From: Sarcocystis neurona
Taxonomy: Eukaryota > Apicomplexa > Conoidasida > Eucoccidiorida > Sarcocystidae
Reading direction: 5' to 3'
Assembly (NCBI GenBank): GCA_000727475.1
Contig: KL647295.1
Location: 1,574,843 to 1,638,842 of the forward strand
DNA: 64,000 nt
The position numbers and the translations under genes were made by a program. A model generated the notes under the pieces. That model did not search any database, was not told the DNA's origin, and saw only the letters and a list, made by a program, of their open reading frames with translations. Shown here piece by piece: positions 25,401 to 37,429 of this stretch. Each line of letters starts with the position of its first letter. Position 1 is the first letter of the stretch.

Positions 25401-28400
25401 TGGACATCTACACAAGCCGCTGACACAGAGAAGACATAGAGTCAACCATCTGCGCTTCGTTCGACAATAAAAAGGAGCCAAAAAGGAATCCACAGACGGA
25501 GATGGATACACACAAGTTCACACAGCCTTCGTCTGGTGCTTGTCCACGACGAAGGCCGCTACAGCGAGACCAACTTCCCCGTTGCTTAACCCGCACATCT
25601 CTCGCAGAGCACCACCCGTTCCATCGCCCCTTCGTGTACAGCTGGAGACACAGGCACACACATGTGTGTATAGGTGTGGGTAAACGGCCGTGCAAAACGA
25701 GCTACACACAATCGCAGAAATATACACATAAGCTTCACACCAGCATATACACAAGCGTTCCACACTTGTGTGTATATAAAAAGATGTGTGCCGACTTCTC
25801 CGCCGTGCGCACACCGTTCCCCTGTCTGTACAACACCGCTTCCCGGTAGGTGAGGGGACCCAGCACCCTTCAGCAGCATCTTTGGGCACGCTTCTGCGTA
25901 TGCACATGTATGTGATATACAGCAGAGCTGCCTGCTGTCCTTCGTGGCCGCACATGTTATCCAGTGCATTTGCTTCTGTGTGTCTGCTTCTGCGTATATA
26001 CACATGGCGTCCTCCACGCACGCATATATACATGTATCCATACACACATATGTGTATACATCTATGTATACACGGGCAACTGTGTAGATACCGACGTATA
26101 TTCTCATAGGACCGTAGAACAGAGGTGAACCGATATATCTATACAAAAGTGTCCAAAGAGACACACAGCGCCACTTCCTCGTATTCTTGTGTGACCGTAG
26201 AACAGAAGGGAGCAAATATATATCTATACATTTGTGTCCAAGGAGACACAGCGCCGCTTTGTCTCTTGCCGGTCATACCATCTATTGGCATGAGGAAGAA
26301 CCGCCAGGCAGCAGCACCGCAGGACGCTACGGCCGTCTTAACGCCGACGGGCAAATCCCGAGTCACGGGTCTGCTGTCGAGCGCTGCCAACACTCCCACG
26401 TTTGCTGCAGTGTCGCCGAAGCGACTGAGCGGCGACTGCATCAGCGCCGGTAGCAGCCCGCGGTAGAAGCGCACCACACCTCCTGCAGCAGCAGCAGCAA
26501 CGCAGCAGAAGCAACAGCTGCAGATGTGAAGCACATGTGTGGCAGACTGAGCAGCAGCAGCAGCAACCGCAGAGAGGCAGAGGCACACGTGGCGGCGACA
26601 GCGGCCGGAGAACCGGACGCAGGGGTGGCGGCACCAAGAGAGGTTGAGAAGCAGGCGCAGCCGCAGCACCGGCAGGAATGAAGACGCTTCATCACCAGGT
26701 CACGGCAGGGGCGAGAGCAGCAGAAGGGACCGGAAAACAGGAGAAGCACCACGCGGCTGAGCAGCAAGACGCAGGAACGGCAGCAGCAGCAGAGACGGAG
26801 CGCAAGCAACACCGTCAGCAGCAGCACAAGATGCCGCAACACCCACTCGACCAGCGAAGCGCAGCTAGCACGCGAATCCATGGTAGGTCAGGCCAAAGCC
26901 ACAGGCAGCAGCAGCAGCCGCAGGTCGGGGCCACCAGCAGGGGGTGAAGCAACAGCAACTCCAACAGCAGTAAAACGCACACAGCAGCAGCCGCGTCACT
27001 GGTGCAAACAGCAGAATATCAGCGGAGAGGTGAGCCAGCGCCGCGCATAGCTCGACGTGGCAGCAGCAGCAGCAACTGCCCCCCCCCCCACCATGGCAGC
27101 AGCAGCGCCCGTGCTAAGAGACGCACCACGTCTTCTTCTTCACAAGTAGGAGGAGAGGAAGCACACATATTCTCTCGTATATCGCCGCCGGTGTAGCTCT
27201 CTACGTCCATCCACAACTTCTTCTACACGTGTGGGCATATCAACCGTGGCATTCTCCTGTCTGCAAGGAACTTTTACTGTCCGTATAACAGTACTTCTCC
27301 GCGTCTGCAACCGGGTGTCTACATACGGGTGCACGTGTTCACGAGTACCTAGACACATCTATGAATATATGTACATAGAAAGTTTATTGCCTATGTAGAC
27401 ACTTCTTCTCCCCCTCTGCACATATGTGTCTATGTACGTGTGTACATGTTCACGACTGCTTAGACACACATACAAATATGTGTGTGTAGTAAAACATGCG
27501 CGCATGTATCTAGACACATACACACACATACACAGACACACACTTGAGGATGTATAGACCCGCAGACGCTCGGATATGTGTACGTGGATCTTCTACGATG
27601 AAGCCACGTTTGTGGATTGCGAAATACCGCATGTAAGTAGACGCGGGTGCAAAGCAGATTGACGCACGTGTACGCGCTGGTGAAGAAGGCTCTCTTCTGC
27701 TTCGGTATGGGAGAAGTGCCTGCGACTGCTTCTTCTCTACCTTCTGCGTAGAGCTGCTTGATAGCGCCGATCGTCGATTTCCCGTAGCGGTACTGGTAGT
27801 TCATCGTGGTGCGAAGCCACATAAATGCGAAGACGTTCAGTACTTGCGCAGAGGCGCCTGCGATTCCTCCTTTGAAAGCCTGTCCTGCAGCGTAATCAAG
27901 AATTTCCTTCATGCTGCGGTGCTGCTGAATTTCGTCTCTTTTCCTGCTGCCTCGGCTGCCTCCGTTTCCTCCTGCTCCTCCTGGGGCACTTGTTCCTGCT
28001 GGCGGTCCGCCCGCTGAAACAGCTGCTCCTGCTGCTGCTGGAGGCGGGCTTCCTCCTCCTCCTGCCCCTGCTGGGACCGCCAGAGAAGCACCTGCGTGTT
28101 CTGCTGTTGCGCTGGAGCAGCCCTGGCGGACCCATCCCGCAGTGGCAAAACGGTGCTGCTGCAGCAGCTGAGCAGCAGCAGCAGCAGCCCCAGCAGCCGG
28201 CGTCTGCAGCGGCGAGGACGGGGTTACGTGACAGTGCGCCGCAGGCTGCCAGCGCAGGAGCGTCTTTTTGAAGAAGTCGGCCGTCCCCTCGTCTCCTCTT
28301 AGTACGTTGGCGTCAACCGCCGCAGCAAGAATCACGCCGCCATCCGCATGCGCACGCCCAGCAGCTGAAGCCGCAGAGGAAAACACCGGACGCTTCTCTC

Positions 28401-28641
28401 CCCCACAGGAGGAAGGACGAGAATGCGGAGGAACACCGCGTTGGCTTACCACAAGCGCGCTGGCGGCAAATTTTGCGGGCGCTCGTGCGGCTGGCGTTGC
28501 ACGGAATATTCTCCCTGCGGCTGCTCCTGTTGCCGCAGTCTCCGGCGACTGAGACCACGTGAGAGAGGACTGAAGAAGTCCTGCAGCAGATAAAGCCGTT
28601 CCGGGCTCTGCTGCGACGCCGTCCATAACGGCAGCAGCCAT
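22430..28641 (-). CDS. Mitochondrial carrier (SLC25) family protein, six exons
   Basis: Exons, 5' to 3' on the minus strand: 28641-27741, 26482-26279, 24816-24757, 24065-23824, 23190-23083, 22483-22430. Phases agree at every junction (1,1,1,0,0), giving 522 residues. The carrier region begins about residue 243 with SMKEILDYAAG and GGIAGASAQVLNVFAFMWLR (repeat 1). Exon 2 gives FYRGLLPALMQSPLSRFGD. The exon 2/3 join creates MPIDAWKTTKQVEG, a proper PxDxxK signature for repeat 2. Exon 4 has LYHGS and VGHYPWFFVHNYL, then SNSIRVLKTTKQTS (repeat 3, signature Pro lost). Exon 5 has LLFRGLGTRILTNGLQ and exon 6 ends AIQSQLSK. The product should be an inner-membrane transporter with six helices. The signatures of repeats 1 and 3 are degenerate, as in a divergent carrier group known from apicomplexans and plants; the substrate cannot be inferred. 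The first 240 residues are an Ala/Gly/Pro-rich extension, much longer than a normal carrier N-terminus. Confidence 0.92.
26096..26255. repeat. Imperfect tandem repeat, 83 bp period, two copies
   Basis: accgtagaacag occurs at 26111 and 26194. Both copies continue with atatatctataca, gtgtccaa.gagaca and end cagcgcc (26172 and 26255). The pair lies in the carrier gene intron, immediately 3' of exon 2 on the minus strand. Confidence 0.8.
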
Positions 28642-29167
28642 CTTAACCGCGAACTAACGGCAAGGAGACGTAAAGAAGTCACTATAGAGCCGCCACTGCA
28701 GCTCCTTCCCAGCAGCGGGAGGAGACACAGCAGCGAAGGAGGCGACACGGGAGCAGACACGTCGTCTCCTGGAGCCGAACTCCTATTTGGAGGCCACGCA
28801 GAAGCAGTGAGAGGGCCAGCAGCAACAGCTGCGGCGTAGACTCAAGCCGCCGCAGGAAGGCGCGAGGGGACGGCAGCAGTGAAGGACAGCAGCAGCAGAT
28901 GAAAAAGCAACTGCAACGGCGCGCGCAGGAGAACAACCACTGAGGGAAAAACGGCGGGAGCACACCAGGAGGGACAGCGCATCTGCCCAGGACCACGTGA
29001 AAAGGGAGAATTCTGCGATGCGACAAGACAGAAAACCCACGTGCACAGAAGTCACTCGGTGTGTGTAGTTACTCCACCAGTGTGTGCGTGTACGGTGAAG
29101 GGTCAGTGACGTGTAGAGCTGCATACGAGTATACATATGTGTGTATATATATACATGTTTGTACGTT

Positions 29168-29257
29168 CATGTGCATGGCAAGGGATGACAGTATGAATAT
29201 ACATATATGTGTATGTATACATGTGTGTATCTTCACGTGCATGGCAAGGGATAACAG
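29168..29257. repeat. Duplicated segment, 66 bp period
   Basis: cgtgcatggcaagggat-type segments at 29168-29191 and 29234-29257 differ at only two bases over 24 and are linked by TATG-rich sequence that is also similar between units. This is an ordinary short tandem duplication inside simple-sequence DNA. Confidence 0.7.
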
Positions 29258-29540
29258 CGGGTGTACGCAGATCCAGAAGTCTGTCGCAGTATATGCGGAC
29301 CTAGAAATGCTTACGCGAGTAGGTGACTAAGTTTGGTAAGTAGCGCTGTCGGAGAGATCGCAGCAGCCATCAGATCGACGCTACGCGAGTCACTTTGACT
29401 TGGAAGATGTGCGCGGCAACACTCGCTATTCAGCGGTGGCAGGAGGTAGCACTGCCACCGACACAGTAGCGGCAGCAGCAGCAGCCGGCGCTGCTGCCAG
29501 GGCAGCAGTCCTCCTCTTCTACAAAAAACCAAGAAGCCCG

Positions 29541-29564
29541 TCACACACACACACACACACACAC
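29541..29564. repeat. (AC)n dinucleotide microsatellite
   Basis: About eleven uninterrupted AC units. Confidence 0.9.
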
Positions 29565-30639
29565 GAGCGGTTGCACGGATGTACAAATAGAAGAACGGAG
29601 AGTCCAGGGAAGTCCACGGTGGCTCGAGACGAATGGCAGCAGCTGCTGCATGAGCGTCAGGAGCTGCTGCAGCACGGCCACGGGTGGCACCACACGTACA
29701 AGCGTACGTACACGAAGCGCTCTGACACGAAGCGCTGCCGCAGGAGCGGCACGAGCAGCAGTAGGTGCAAGCGACCTCGAAGGACAGCAGCGCCACGTAC
29801 GGCAGGGAGAGTAGGAAGACGACTACCGGCCGCAGCAAATGACGAACTGCTGTGAAGGACGGTGGCAGCTACTTTTCGGCGAAGCCGCATGGAGAATTAA
29901 GCAGAGAAGGGGCGCCCACAGCGTCTGCTGCAGCAGGTGCACCTCCTGCAACGGTGCAGCTGCTCCGGTATTCATCTCAGCAGAAGCAGCACTGCCGGTC
30001 GCGGGGCTTTTTTGTTGCTGGCGGTAGTAGAGTGTGTGTGTGCGTCGCACCTGCAGACCCAACGCCGACCCCCACCCACGGTCGCTTGTACGACAGGACA
30101 GCAGGGCACAGCGCACAGTTGCTGTTTCCGGTGTCGTTACCTACGAGACAAGTAGATACTCTCTACGCACACGACAACCGGCGTCAGTTTTCCCAAACGG
30201 TGTTACACAGCGGCAGCGCACCACGTAACACGACAGCAGCAGCAGCTGGGGGAAGCCGACCGACGGGTGCCCGGCAGCAGCAGGGCAGCAGACGACGGAC
30301 AGTAGCAGCAGACACACATATGCCGCACCGGCGGGGGTAGCAGCTGCTGCTCTAAAAGCAGCGGTGCAACACCAGGAAGTGGAGCAAGAGCTATACCGTA
30401 CTGCACCGGAAAAGCCGAATCCGCCGAATCGGCAAGGCGACCGGCAGGAACACACGAGGCGGCAGCAGCAGGGGGGGGGAGCAGCAACACACCACCATTG
30501 TAATAGTCGACGAAGAGGAAGACTTCACGACGGGGTGATGTGAAGCCTCGTCTTGCCTTGCTGCTGTCCGTAGGGAAGCCCGCTTTCTCATACAGGTATC
30601 TCTATGGGGCCCACCAGCAGCAGCACTGACCACACCACT

Positions 30640-30835
30640 CCGAACACCAGCAGCAGCAGCAGCGGAGAGCAGCAGCAGCAGCAGCAGCGGAGAGCAGCAG
30701 CAGCAGCAGCGGAGAGCAGCAGCAGCAGCAGCAGCGGAAGAGCAGCCGCAGCAGCAGCAGCAGCAGCAGCGTAAGAGCAGCAGCAGGAGCAGCAGCAGCG
30801 AAGAGCAGCAGCAGCATCAGCGGAAGAGCAGCTAC
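30640..30835. repeat. CAG array with CGGAGAG interruptions
   Basis: Blocks of four to seven CAG units are separated by a recurring cggagag or cgg(a)agag motif, forming a higher-order minisatellite. All six frames are open, so the Cys/Leu-, Ala- or Ser-rich translations are products of the repeat and not evidence for genes. Confidence 0.9.
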
Positions 30836-31242
30836 TACTAGTAGTAGTTGTAATGCTACTACTATATAGTAGGAGCACTTGACACAAGGGACACTTGTTT
30901 CGGACGCTGCACACAGATAGGCGGCGGCGTGTGCGGCAGGATGAACTACTGTCTTGTCCGCAACTTCTGCTGCTGCCGGAAGTGCTCTAGCTTGTCGTAT
31001 TGCTCTTTGTTGCTGCCACTGCTACTGTTGCTGCCGGTTATTGAGCAGTTACTGCTGGTGCTTCGGCAATGCAGGTCGTGTGCTGCCGTTACAGCGCCTG
31101 CCGTTGCTCGCTTTTCCCAACTGGGGCCGCAGCAGTCGCGGAGGCTGCCATCGCCGCCTGTTGTGCGGCTGTTCCACCGTACTCCTCGCTACCACCACTT
31201 CTCCATCTACTGCAGCATTTGCTGCTACCCGCGCTGCTGCTA

Positions 31243-33618
31243 CTGCTGCTTTTGTGTAGCCGGTGTTGTTGCTGCAGCAGGTGTTCGTGATCTTCGTGCT
31301 TCCAGAGCGGGTTCACACGAAAGCGAACGTGTGCTACGGGGTCCACGACACAAGACCCCCTCGTAGAAAACCCATTCGTAATGCTGCTGGTTAAGCCGAA
31401 GTAGCACACTTCCAGCGTTGCCTTCGACGTTTCTTTTCACGTCACACCAGCAGGAGAGTACACCCATAATTTTCGTCCGCTGCGGTCCCACTACAGCAAC
31501 AGCACTCTGCACCTCTCTGCTGCGCCTGGTCGTGCGAGGCCGAACTTCGTCAAACAACAAGAAGGCGGCTGTCGTTCCTTCAGCTGTCGCTGGTTTATTT
31601 CTTCCTGTTCTGCTGCTGCAAATAGAATGCGCATGACGCGTACAACCTTCCTGCCTCAGTGTATGGTCCTGCACACGCTCGTGCGGAGGCGACGATCTGC
31701 TGCTCCTCCTGGTTCTGCGCGTCTAATCGTTGTGCTGCTCTGCTGCAGGTGCTCTAATTTCCCCGTGGTGTGTTGTTGCTGGCGCTGCTCCTGGAGCAGG
31801 TGTTGCTCCTGCCGTTAACTGTGCGTCGGCTCCCAGCGGACCAGACGTTCTACTCCCTTTTTCAGATTCACTGCTTCTCCGGCTTCTGCTCTTTTGATGT
31901 GTCACACACTACCACCAGACGTGTGACGCGCTTGTTCATACACCTTTCTAAACTGGACGCTCTACACTACCGGAAAAATTCGCACATCCCTCAGGGTTGT
32001 TGTTCCTCCACCGATTTTCTCAAGCCACGAAAACACACATACGCATAAAATGTAACACAGTTTCAACGCTTATGTTCCGACGTCCATGCGGAAGTGTGGG
32101 ACACACGCACGCACAAAGTACACACGTACGAACGTACATGTGCACCTTCACGCAAGCTTACCAACACGCGCACGAGCAGCTTCCATGGATCCACCCAGTT
32201 GGTATGCGGCGGCTCTGCGATGAAGGGACGCTTGACCCGCAAGCCTGCCACGATATTAGGAGAAAGTAGACTGTAGGGACTCCTGACGGGTAGGCCCGCT
32301 AGCGTACCACGAGGAAGTAGACTGCACTCTACTGCGTCACACGTAGTACATCCACATATTTGTAGGGGTACACGGATGTATACGGGCGTATACATATGTG
32401 GACATTACGACAAACGTACGCAGATCCATATCACTATCCATATATGTATATAGAGGGAGGCCCGCATAGACACGCTCAATGCCTATGCGTGCACAGTTAG
32501 CAGACACACGAGCCTACAGCAGGCCACTTCTTCACACCAGTACATAACTCTGCTGTCCACCTTTCCCCGGTAGCCGAGCTGGGTGACTACGCATGAGGAA
32601 TAGTCGTAATATGGTGCTAAAGGGTAGAGCTTTCTATTTTTGATTCGACTTCACGGGGCGCCTGTGACCTCCGGAAGCCGTCAGGGAGCATCAGAAATTG
32701 TGTGGCTTACAAAGAGCTCGTTCGTTGTCCGCACAGAAAGTGACCATGCCCAGTCAAGATACGAGGCCCTACTGCTGTTAGTGGCACGGGACCTGCTAAC
32801 CCTGAGGGAAGACCGTCAGTACTTGCTTGAACCGGCAATTCTGCAGCGGCTGCTCCACTGCTCTCTCACTAGTTTTCCTAGCTTCCCCCGCTGCTCAGCC
32901 TGGTGCTTGGGGGAGGTCTGGTGCTGCTGTGGGTGCGCAGGGCTGCTCCTCTGATATTGCGTCAGCTGCTGCCGTTGCTGCTACTTCACGTCTACCTGAT
33001 GTCCCGGGTGCTCCGTGTGCTGGCTGACCCACTGTCACTTTTCAATACCCGCTGGACAACTACGCATGCCTTGCTGCACCGATACACTCTCCCCGTTGGT
33101 GCGCCGTGGTGCAGATGCATTTATGACGCTGGTACTGCTGCCGGTATTCCCCATTACTGCTGCTGCCCGCCTGGCGCAGGAAGTCTCCTTTTGCTGTGCT
33201 TGTTGGTGGCTGTTATGCCAGTTGATAGCAGCTTGTCGGCTGTGAGTGTGTCAGTAGGATCCGCAGGAGGAACAGGAGCGGTGGCGGTACGAGCAGAAGC
33301 AACAGCAGCTGCCCCATCCTCGAGCGCTACAGCAGCAGCAGCAGGTGGTGACGGTGGAAGAACACCAGAAATAGCAGCAGCGCGAGTCCCAGCGTCACTA
33401 CAGGAGGACCCCGAATAGAGTCAGGAGGAAACACATCACTGCTTTTACGCTCACGGCGCCAGATGTAACTGCTGCAAAGATCCTGAGGTGCACCCAGCGC
33501 AGCAGCGCGATCGGAGTGATCTTTAACTTTTACCCCATCAGCCTGCCAAGTAGCAGATGCGACTTGAGCAGCATTAGCTGCAGTATCCAATACGGTGCGA
33601 ATTTGCAGCAGCACTCTT
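31243..33618 (-). CDS. Candidate multi-exon gene of unknown function
   Basis: Four minus-strand pieces look coding. 33618-33534 follows the acceptor ctgctactag and reads LLQIRTVLDTAANAAQVAS. 32270-32162 follows a gtccctacag acceptor, reads VKRPFIAEPPHTNWVDPWK and ends at a strong GTAAGC donor. 31905-31723 is Ser/Ala/Thr-rich. 31615-31243 follows the acceptor ttctatttgcag and is charged and non-repetitive, with FLLFDEVRPRTTRR, KIMGVLSCWCDVKRN and QQHYEWVFYEGVLC. The pieces were not joined into a fully phase-consistent model and the start and stop are unknown. The product is not recognised. Plus-strand candidate coding at 32690-32860 overlaps this span, so it could contain two genes. Confidence 0.35.
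32640..32954 (+). CDS. Possible plus-strand exon, unknown
   Basis: The middle of this open frame has coding-like composition (VVRTESDHAQSRYEALLLL, then REDRQYLLEPAILQRLL), while its right end turns into CTG-derived Cys/Leu. The opposite strand is full of stops here, which favours the plus strand. The splice ends are unclear. It could be an exon of the same gene as the terminal exon at 34266-34622. Confidence 0.25.
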   Translation: MIRLHGAPVTSGSRQGASEIVWLTKSSFVVRTESDHAQSRYEALLLLVARDLLTLREDRQYLLEPAILQRLLHCSLTSFPSFPRCSAWCLGEVWCCCGCAGLLL

Positions 33619-34265
33619 CTAGTAGCAGTGAAATGGTCTCACGCAGCACATGTACCGCCGTGGATGGGCAAGCCATAGCAACCGCAGAACGAGGATAAGA
33701 AGAGTATTTGTAGCAACAGCGGCAGCAGCACCAGCAGTGCCAGTAACAGCAGGAATATCTGCAGCAGAAGATTGTACAGCAGCAGCATAACAGGGGAAGA
33801 TGAGCAGTAGCAGCGGCAGCTATAGCAGTCGTCCAGGTGGGCGGTAATACTGTAACGCACCACTACTTAGCAACAGAGGCAGAAGATGCAGCAGCGGCAG
33901 CAGCGCCAGCACCAGTGCCACTAACAGCTGGAGAATCTGCAGCGGGAGAACGTACAGCAGCCGCAACAACAGGCGAAAATTAGAAGTGCAGCTGTAGCAG
34001 TGGTACAAGTGGGAGGAACGGCTGAATTATCAATCGTAACCCGTCTCCTGCGCACATGCGTGCTGTCGAGCGGAACACGGCTGTTCCGTGCGCATGCGCA
34101 CAGGCGCTATCGCGCTGTGTCTGTGTTCTTCGAATGCCGACCTCCCCTCTTTTCTACGCTTGCTTTCCTTGTCTTTAGTAATTTCTCCTTCTGGGATGAG
34201 GCGTGCTCTTTCCCCGGCCTCCCTCCGTAGTTTAGCAGCTTCTCCGTGGTCTTCGTGTGTTTCAG

Positions 34266-34622
34266 GGGAACGGAAACTTGCCCAGCAACACATCGACTCT
34301 TGCTGGTCAGATTTTTGCTGTGGCACCTCTTTCTTCTGTCGCTGCTACATACGGCCCTGCGGTCGCGCATGCGAGGGTTCCAGCTGCTTTCAACGCTGCT
34401 AAGCCTTATAGTGAGGCTCCTGCAGCTCCCACTGCTGCTGCCCTCATCTTGCAGTCTCTGTCCCCGCCGATGCTACGGTTGGGCTTGAAAGCAGACGACA
34501 GACGGTACGAGCGCTGCATGTCTACTGAGGCGCCTGGTTTTTGCGAGACTGTCGCTCCTGTCGTGAAGGAGATGCGCGCGTTCCACTTGCAAGCAGCCAT
34601 CAGGACACGCCCTAGGAACTGA
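34266..34622 (+). CDS. Terminal exon of an unrecognised gene
   Basis: The acceptor cttcgtgtgtttcag precedes 118 codons and a TGA at 34620-34622, phase 0. The start is Asn/Ser/Thr/Ala-rich (LPSNTSTLAGQIFAVAPLSS). The end is charged and ordered-looking (LKADDRRYERCMSTEAPGF, then VKEMRAFHLQAAIRTRPRN). No family is recognised. Upstream exons on this strand could not be fixed because 32.9-34.2 kb is dominated by CAG/CTG repeats. Confidence 0.4.
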   Translation, partial: GNGNLPSNTSTLAGQIFAVAPLSSVAATYGPAVAHARVPAAFNAAKPYSEAPAAPTAAALILQSLSPPMLRLGLKADDRRYERCMSTEAPGFCETVAPVVKEMRAFHLQAAIRTRPRN

Positions 34623-35430
34623 CCTGCGTCCGTTTAGTTCTGTGTGTGTCGCTGTTGTAGTAGGATTTCTTCGCGGAAGCAGCCATCTGGGAAATTTGAG
34701 CCGTGCTCGACCCTCCACTTCAACCGCTTCCCTTCGCCCTTTCCTTCACCACTTTCTCAAAGACGCCTTTCTCTGCCGCGGTGACTTCGTACTTTGACGC
34801 ATTCCTTCGGCGTATCATCCGTCATCGTGTCCTTTTTTTGCGAACTTCTATCTCTGGTATTTCATCGTTCCTACCGGTGTGCGTCGCCACTGCACCAACT
34901 CCCGTGTCCTTCAAGGAGTGCTACCGAACTTCCCTGTCTTCTTTTCCCGCGGTTTCTCAAACACGAATGCAGTTATCCGCTCCACATTTTGTTTAAATAT
35001 ATGTACATATATATATGTATATATACACACAAGCAGAGACCGTTGCGGTCTTATTTCTCGTACGGAGTCGTGTGCTTCCAGACCAGTAGATAGTGAAATC
35101 GTCGGCAGCCGCAGAGGAGAGCGGACGTGGCTGCTCTGCGTACACTCCATACATATAAATCTATGTATATATTGTGTACACTCCTTGTCCGTGTATGTGG
35201 TTCGTTCACTCTTTATATATATATGCGTCCCTGGTGCTGCCAGGGCTGTCAATTCTGTCGCTGCAGGACCTCCCCCTGGCACTGGGACTTGTTGCAGGAG
35301 CGGCAGTCAGAGCTTGAGTAACAACAGGAGGCGTAACAACGGCGAGGGGAGGACCAGCAGCAGCAACGGCAGTTTGCGGACGCTTCTGCAGTAGCAGCAG
35401 TAGCGGCCCTGTCGTTGGGGCTGACGAAAG
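34623..35430. other. Intergenic stretch, no gene seen
   Basis: T/C-rich sequence followed by TA/TACA microsatellites around 34996-35030 and 35150-35225. There are no recognisable coding features until the Ala-rich open frames begin near 35270-35430. Confidence 0.4.
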
Positions 35431-36405
35431 GTGCGACGAGAATTCGCCAACAGCACGAGCGGCGGCGGTGGCGGCCGAAGGAGCGGCTGCAGCAAGTGCT
35501 ACGTTAGCAGTAGCGGAAGTTGCAGCAGAAACAGCAGCAGGGTCGGGACCAGCAGAGGAGAAGAAACAGCAGCGCCAGACGCAGCGGGTCCGAAGCAGGA
35601 GAGCAGAGCAGCAGCAACGGCAGCAGCAGCGGCAACAGCAGCAACGGCAACAGGAGCAAAAGCGACAGCGGAGGTAGAAGTGGCAATAAGCGCAAAAGCG
35701 TCATCAGCAGGAGCAGCAGGGAGGGGGGCAGCAGCAGGAGCAGCAGGGAGGGGGGCAGCAGCAGAAGCAGCAGTGGCATTTCGGTATTGGGCCGCTTTGA
35801 ATCAGGCCGTGCGGCCACCACTGGTAGGAAGTACGGCAGCAGCAGCGGGAGGAAGTGTCAAAGCAGCAGCAGCAGGCGGAGGAGAGAGGAGAGTACCGAG
35901 CAGCGGGCAGACGCAGAAGAAAGCCAGCAGCAGGAGGAGAAGGACAGAAGAGAAGAAGAGCAGCGACGGCAAGAAGAGAAGACAGAGCAACCCCAGCAGT
36001 ACAGCGCCCCTGAAGCAGAGGCGACGGCAGCGACACGTGCGCCACAGCAGCACAGGCAGTCGCAGGTGCAGCACAGCAGTGGCAACGTCGAGCGGGGAAC
36101 AAGGAGCTGCAGCAGCGAAAGGAGAAGAATAGGAATACCAGCAGAGCAGAAGCAGCAGAAGCAGCGTGTCGCGCAGCACGGCAGCCGCTGTCCTGCATGC
36201 AACCAGGAACACGAGGAAACAACAGCAGCGTCGCGCGGTAGCGGGAGAAGCAGCAGCAACAGCAGAAGCAGGAAAAGAAGCTAAACCGTCAGCGGAAGCG
36301 CTAAGAGCAGCTGGAACAGCAGCAGAAGCAGCAGGAGCAGTAGGAAGAGCAGCCGTGCGTCCCCGAGGACGCAAGAGCTGCGCTGCCGCCTTCAAAATGG
36401 AGTAA
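35431..36405 (+). CDS. Possible Ala/Ser/Arg-rich low-complexity protein
   Basis: The open frame 35431-36132 (233 codons) includes a stretch less obviously made by CAG repeats (FRYWAALNQAVRPPLVGS) and a Lys/Arg-rich part resembling a nuclear localisation signal. The same frame reopens and ends at 36403-36405 with AKPSAEALRAAGTAAEAAG and a short basic tail, which looks coding. Stops separate the two parts, so an intron would be needed. All other frames are also open because of CAG triplets, so this is weak. A 27 bp duplication at 35712-35765 lies within it. Confidence 0.25.
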
Positions 36406-36544
36406 GGGTTTGCAGCAACTTTCCGCCGTCCAACACACAAAAGTGACTTGTATTGATATTTATATATATGTACGTACAAATCTCTTTCTCTTTCTGCATA
36501 TATATATATATATAATATGCACACGTCAGGTACCAGGTGTGTGT

Positions 36545-36665
36545 TTGTGTGTCTGCTTGCTTTCTGCTGCTGCTCCTCTGCTGCTGCTCCTCTGTCGCTG
36601 CTGCTCTGCTGCTGTTTGTCTGCTGCTGCTTCTTTGCTGCCGTCCCTCTGCTGCTGCTCCCTCTT
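36545..36665. repeat. CTG-rich minisatellite abutting the assembly gap
   Basis: Repeated ctgctgctcctctgctgctg-type units alternate with ctgctgtttgtctgctgctg variants and stop 37 bp before the N run. The gap probably broke here because of the repeat. Confidence 0.75.
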
Positions 36666-36701
36666 TTTCTCTTCGTTTGACTGCGGAGCCAGTATCCCCA
36701 T

Positions 36702-37245
36702 NNNNNNNNNNNNNNNNNNNNNNNNNNNNNNNNNNNNNNNNNNNNNNNNNNNNNNNNNNNNNNNNNNNNNNNNNNNNNNNNNNNNNNNNNNNNNNNNNNN
36801 NNNNNNNNNNNNNNNNNNNNNNNNNNNNNNNNNNNNNNNNNNNNNNNNNNNNNNNNNNNNNNNNNNNNNNNNNNNNNNNNNNNNNNNNNNNNNNNNNNNN
36901 NNNNNNNNNNNNNNNNNNNNNNNNNNNNNNNNNNNNNNNNNNNNNNNNNNNNNNNNNNNNNNNNNNNNNNNNNNNNNNNNNNNNNNNNNNNNNNNNNNNN
37001 NNNNNNNNNNNNNNNNNNNNNNNNNNNNNNNNNNNNNNNNNNNNNNNNNNNNNNNNNNNNNNNNNNNNNNNNNNNNNNNNNNNNNNNNNNNNNNNNNNNN
37101 NNNNNNNNNNNNNNNNNNNNNNNNNNNNNNNNNNNNNNNNNNNNNNNNNNNNNNNNNNNNNNNNNNNNNNNNNNNNNNNNNNNNNNNNNNNNNNNNNNNN
37201 NNNNNNNNNNNNNNNNNNNNNNNNNNNNNNNNNNNNNNNNNNNNN
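36702..37245. other. Assembly gap (N run, 544 bp)
   Basis: Undetermined bases. Open frames that appear to run through the gap on either strand are artefacts of translating N as X. The real length of the missing sequence is unknown. Confidence 1.
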
Positions 37246-37429
37246 ATATTGACAGGGGAAGGTTTTCGCTCGGTACGTCTGTCGTCGGCCTGCAGGGAGA
37301 GGAACAGACGTGCAGTGCGCACACGCTCCCACAGCCGTATCGGCCTCCGTTCATCAATCCGTCGAAATCCGCAGCGGCTGCGTGTGTCTCTCTGCCTCTG
37401 CACGGGTGGCTGTTCGGCCCCCGTCTCTC

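Larger units (their letters stand above)
28642..31242. other. CAG-rich non-genic or poorly resolved stretch
   Basis: This lies 5' of the carrier gene and should include its promoter. CAG triplets are spread throughout on the plus strand, so all three plus frames and all three minus frames stay open for long distances and give Gln-, Ala-, Ser-, Leu- or Cys-rich translations. None carries a domain or a clear exon structure. Simple repeats annotated separately include an (AC)n at 29541-29564, a 66 bp duplication at 29168-29257 and a CAG array at 30640-30835. Confidence 0.5.

Noticed and set aside
26139..26278. Continuation of carrier exon 2 past 26279
   Set aside because: The open frame continues, but the GTATGA donor at 26278 joined to 24816 restores the PIDAWK signature and the correct spacing; the continuation reads into the 83 bp repeat.
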